Source: Bacteroides sp. CAG:144 (GTDB lineage Bacteria > Bacteroidota > Bacteroidia > Bacteroidales > UBA11471). From it: a stretch of 6,795 nucleotides of DNA. Shown here one piece after another: positions 6,222 to 6,795 of the stretch (positions are counted from its first letter, which is position 1; every line of letters starts with the position of its first letter). A program made the translations under genes and the position numbers. The DNA lies in the NCBI GenBank assembly GCA_000434215.1, contig HF999715.1:1814-8608 (forward strand), in the 5' to 3' direction. A model generated the notes under the pieces. The model searched no databases. It worked only from the letters and a program-made list of their open reading frames with translations, and was not told the DNA's origin.

Positions 6222-6795
6222 ATGAAATATTCGATAAAATACCTTCTTTTTTCGGGTTTGTTCGCTCTTTTTGTTTTTCCGGTTCATGCCGATGAGGACG
6301 GAAAGAATATGTTCAACCCGTTAACGACCGGTGTAACCACGCTGGGTATCGCTCCCGATGCGAGGGGTGGCTCTATGGGAGACTTGGGTGTCGCTACCGA
6401 CCCCGATGTCAATTCGCAGTACTGGAATCCGTCGAAATATGCATTTGCATACAGCAGTGCAGGAGTATCGGTTTCTTATACTCCGTGGTTGCGAAAACTG
6501 GTCAATGACATCAATCTGGCTTATGTGGCCGGATATTGGAAATTCGGAGGGAATGATTTGCAGGCATTGAGTGCTTCGTTGCGTTATTTCTCTTTGGGGT
6601 CGGTTCCCACTTATGACAACAACGGCGTTTTACAAAATACGGTCAATCCCTATGAGATGGCAATCGACTTGGGGTATTCCCGCAAGTTGTCTTCTTCGTT
6701 TTCGATGGGAGTCGTTTTCCGATTTATTTATTCCGATATGGGTTTCGGAGGTTTGTCGTCGGCCGAAGATATGTCGGGTGCAGCGGCTTTTGCAG
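6222..6795 (+). CDS. porV: Type IX secretion system outer-membrane shuttle protein PorV (LptO), N-terminal 191 codons, cut by the right edge
   Basis: PorV is a FadL-like outer-membrane beta-barrel that receives T9SS cargo from the Sov/SprA translocon and delivers it to the PorU sortase. The open frame runs from ATG 6222 to the window end without a stop; roughly half of a typical PorV (around 380-400 aa) is visible. A Sec signal peptide covers residues 1-23 (VHA before Asp24). The family signature follows: LTTGVTTLGIAPDARGGSMG (34-53) then DLGVATDPDVNSQYWNPSKY (54-73). The rest alternates aromatic and polar residues as in transmembrane beta-strands (for example SVSYTPWL, LSASLRYFSLGS, FSMGVVFRFIYS). 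Another ATG at 6215 is out of frame. No Shine-Dalgarno is evident. The gene follows porU by 49 nt, the same porU-porV order known in Porphyromonas gingivalis, and is probably cotranscribed. PorP and PorQ, other T9SS barrels, are less likely because of the neighbour and the APDARGGSMG-type N-terminus. Confidence 0.93.
   Translation, partial: MKYSIKYLLFSGLFALFVFPVHADEDGKNMFNPLTTGVTTLGIAPDARGGSMGDLGVATDPDVNSQYWNPSKYAFAYSSAGVSVSYTPWLRKLVNDINLAYVAGYWKFGGNDLQALSASLRYFSLGSVPTYDNNGVLQNTVNPYEMAIDLGYSRKLSSSFSMGVVFRFIYSDMGFGGLSSAEDMSGAAAFA

Noticed and set aside
1..6795. CRISPR arrays, insertion sequences, tRNA or rRNA genes, riboswitches, phage or defence islands
   Set aside because: No direct-repeat array, terminal inverted repeats with transposase, RNA gene fold or defence-type domain was seen; almost the whole window is occupied by six conserved coding regions.

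Overview
The window reads as a moderate-GC Bacteroidales chromosome segment. The grounds are a PorU/PorV pair of the type IX secretion system (T9SS, confined to Bacteroidota), a Rex repressor of the Bacteroidota type, promoter-like boxes resembling the Bacteroidota TAnnTTTG signal, and mostly absent Shine-Dalgarno sequences. A T9SS in a Bacteroidales background points to the Porphyromonas/Parabacteroides/Barnesiella/Coprobacter side rather than Bacteroides itself, but that placement is inference.

Layout. A 117-bp AT-rich divergent intergenic region (1256-1372) splits the window into two transcription units. Leftward (minus strand) are a small SUI1/YciH-family translation factor (908-1255) and, 6 nt after its stop and in the same reading frame, the first 300 codons of a UvrD/RecB (AddA-like) helicase that runs off the left edge. 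Rightward (plus strand) are rex (1373-2035), a fumarylacetoacetate-hydrolase-family enzyme (2093-2710), porU (2747-6172, complete, 1141 aa) and the first 191 codons of porV (6222 to the right edge). Gaps in the rightward run are 57, 36 and 49 nt with no convincing terminator, so the four genes may be cotranscribed. Coding density is high and no gene-free stretch exceeds 300 bases.

How the genes work together. PorU and PorV are partners. PorV is the outer-membrane beta-barrel shuttle that carries T9SS cargo from the translocon to the attachment complex, and PorU is the cell-surface C25-type sortase that removes the cargo C-terminal signal and attaches the protein to anionic lipopolysaccharide. 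Rex senses the NADH/NAD+ ratio, and the FAH enzyme acts on short keto acids, so the front of the run is metabolic and the back is secretory. Whether the link is regulatory or only positional cannot be decided from sequence alone. I found no mobile element, CRISPR array, RNA gene or clearly novel system. The window is mostly conserved core genes with a few small points of interest at the junctions.
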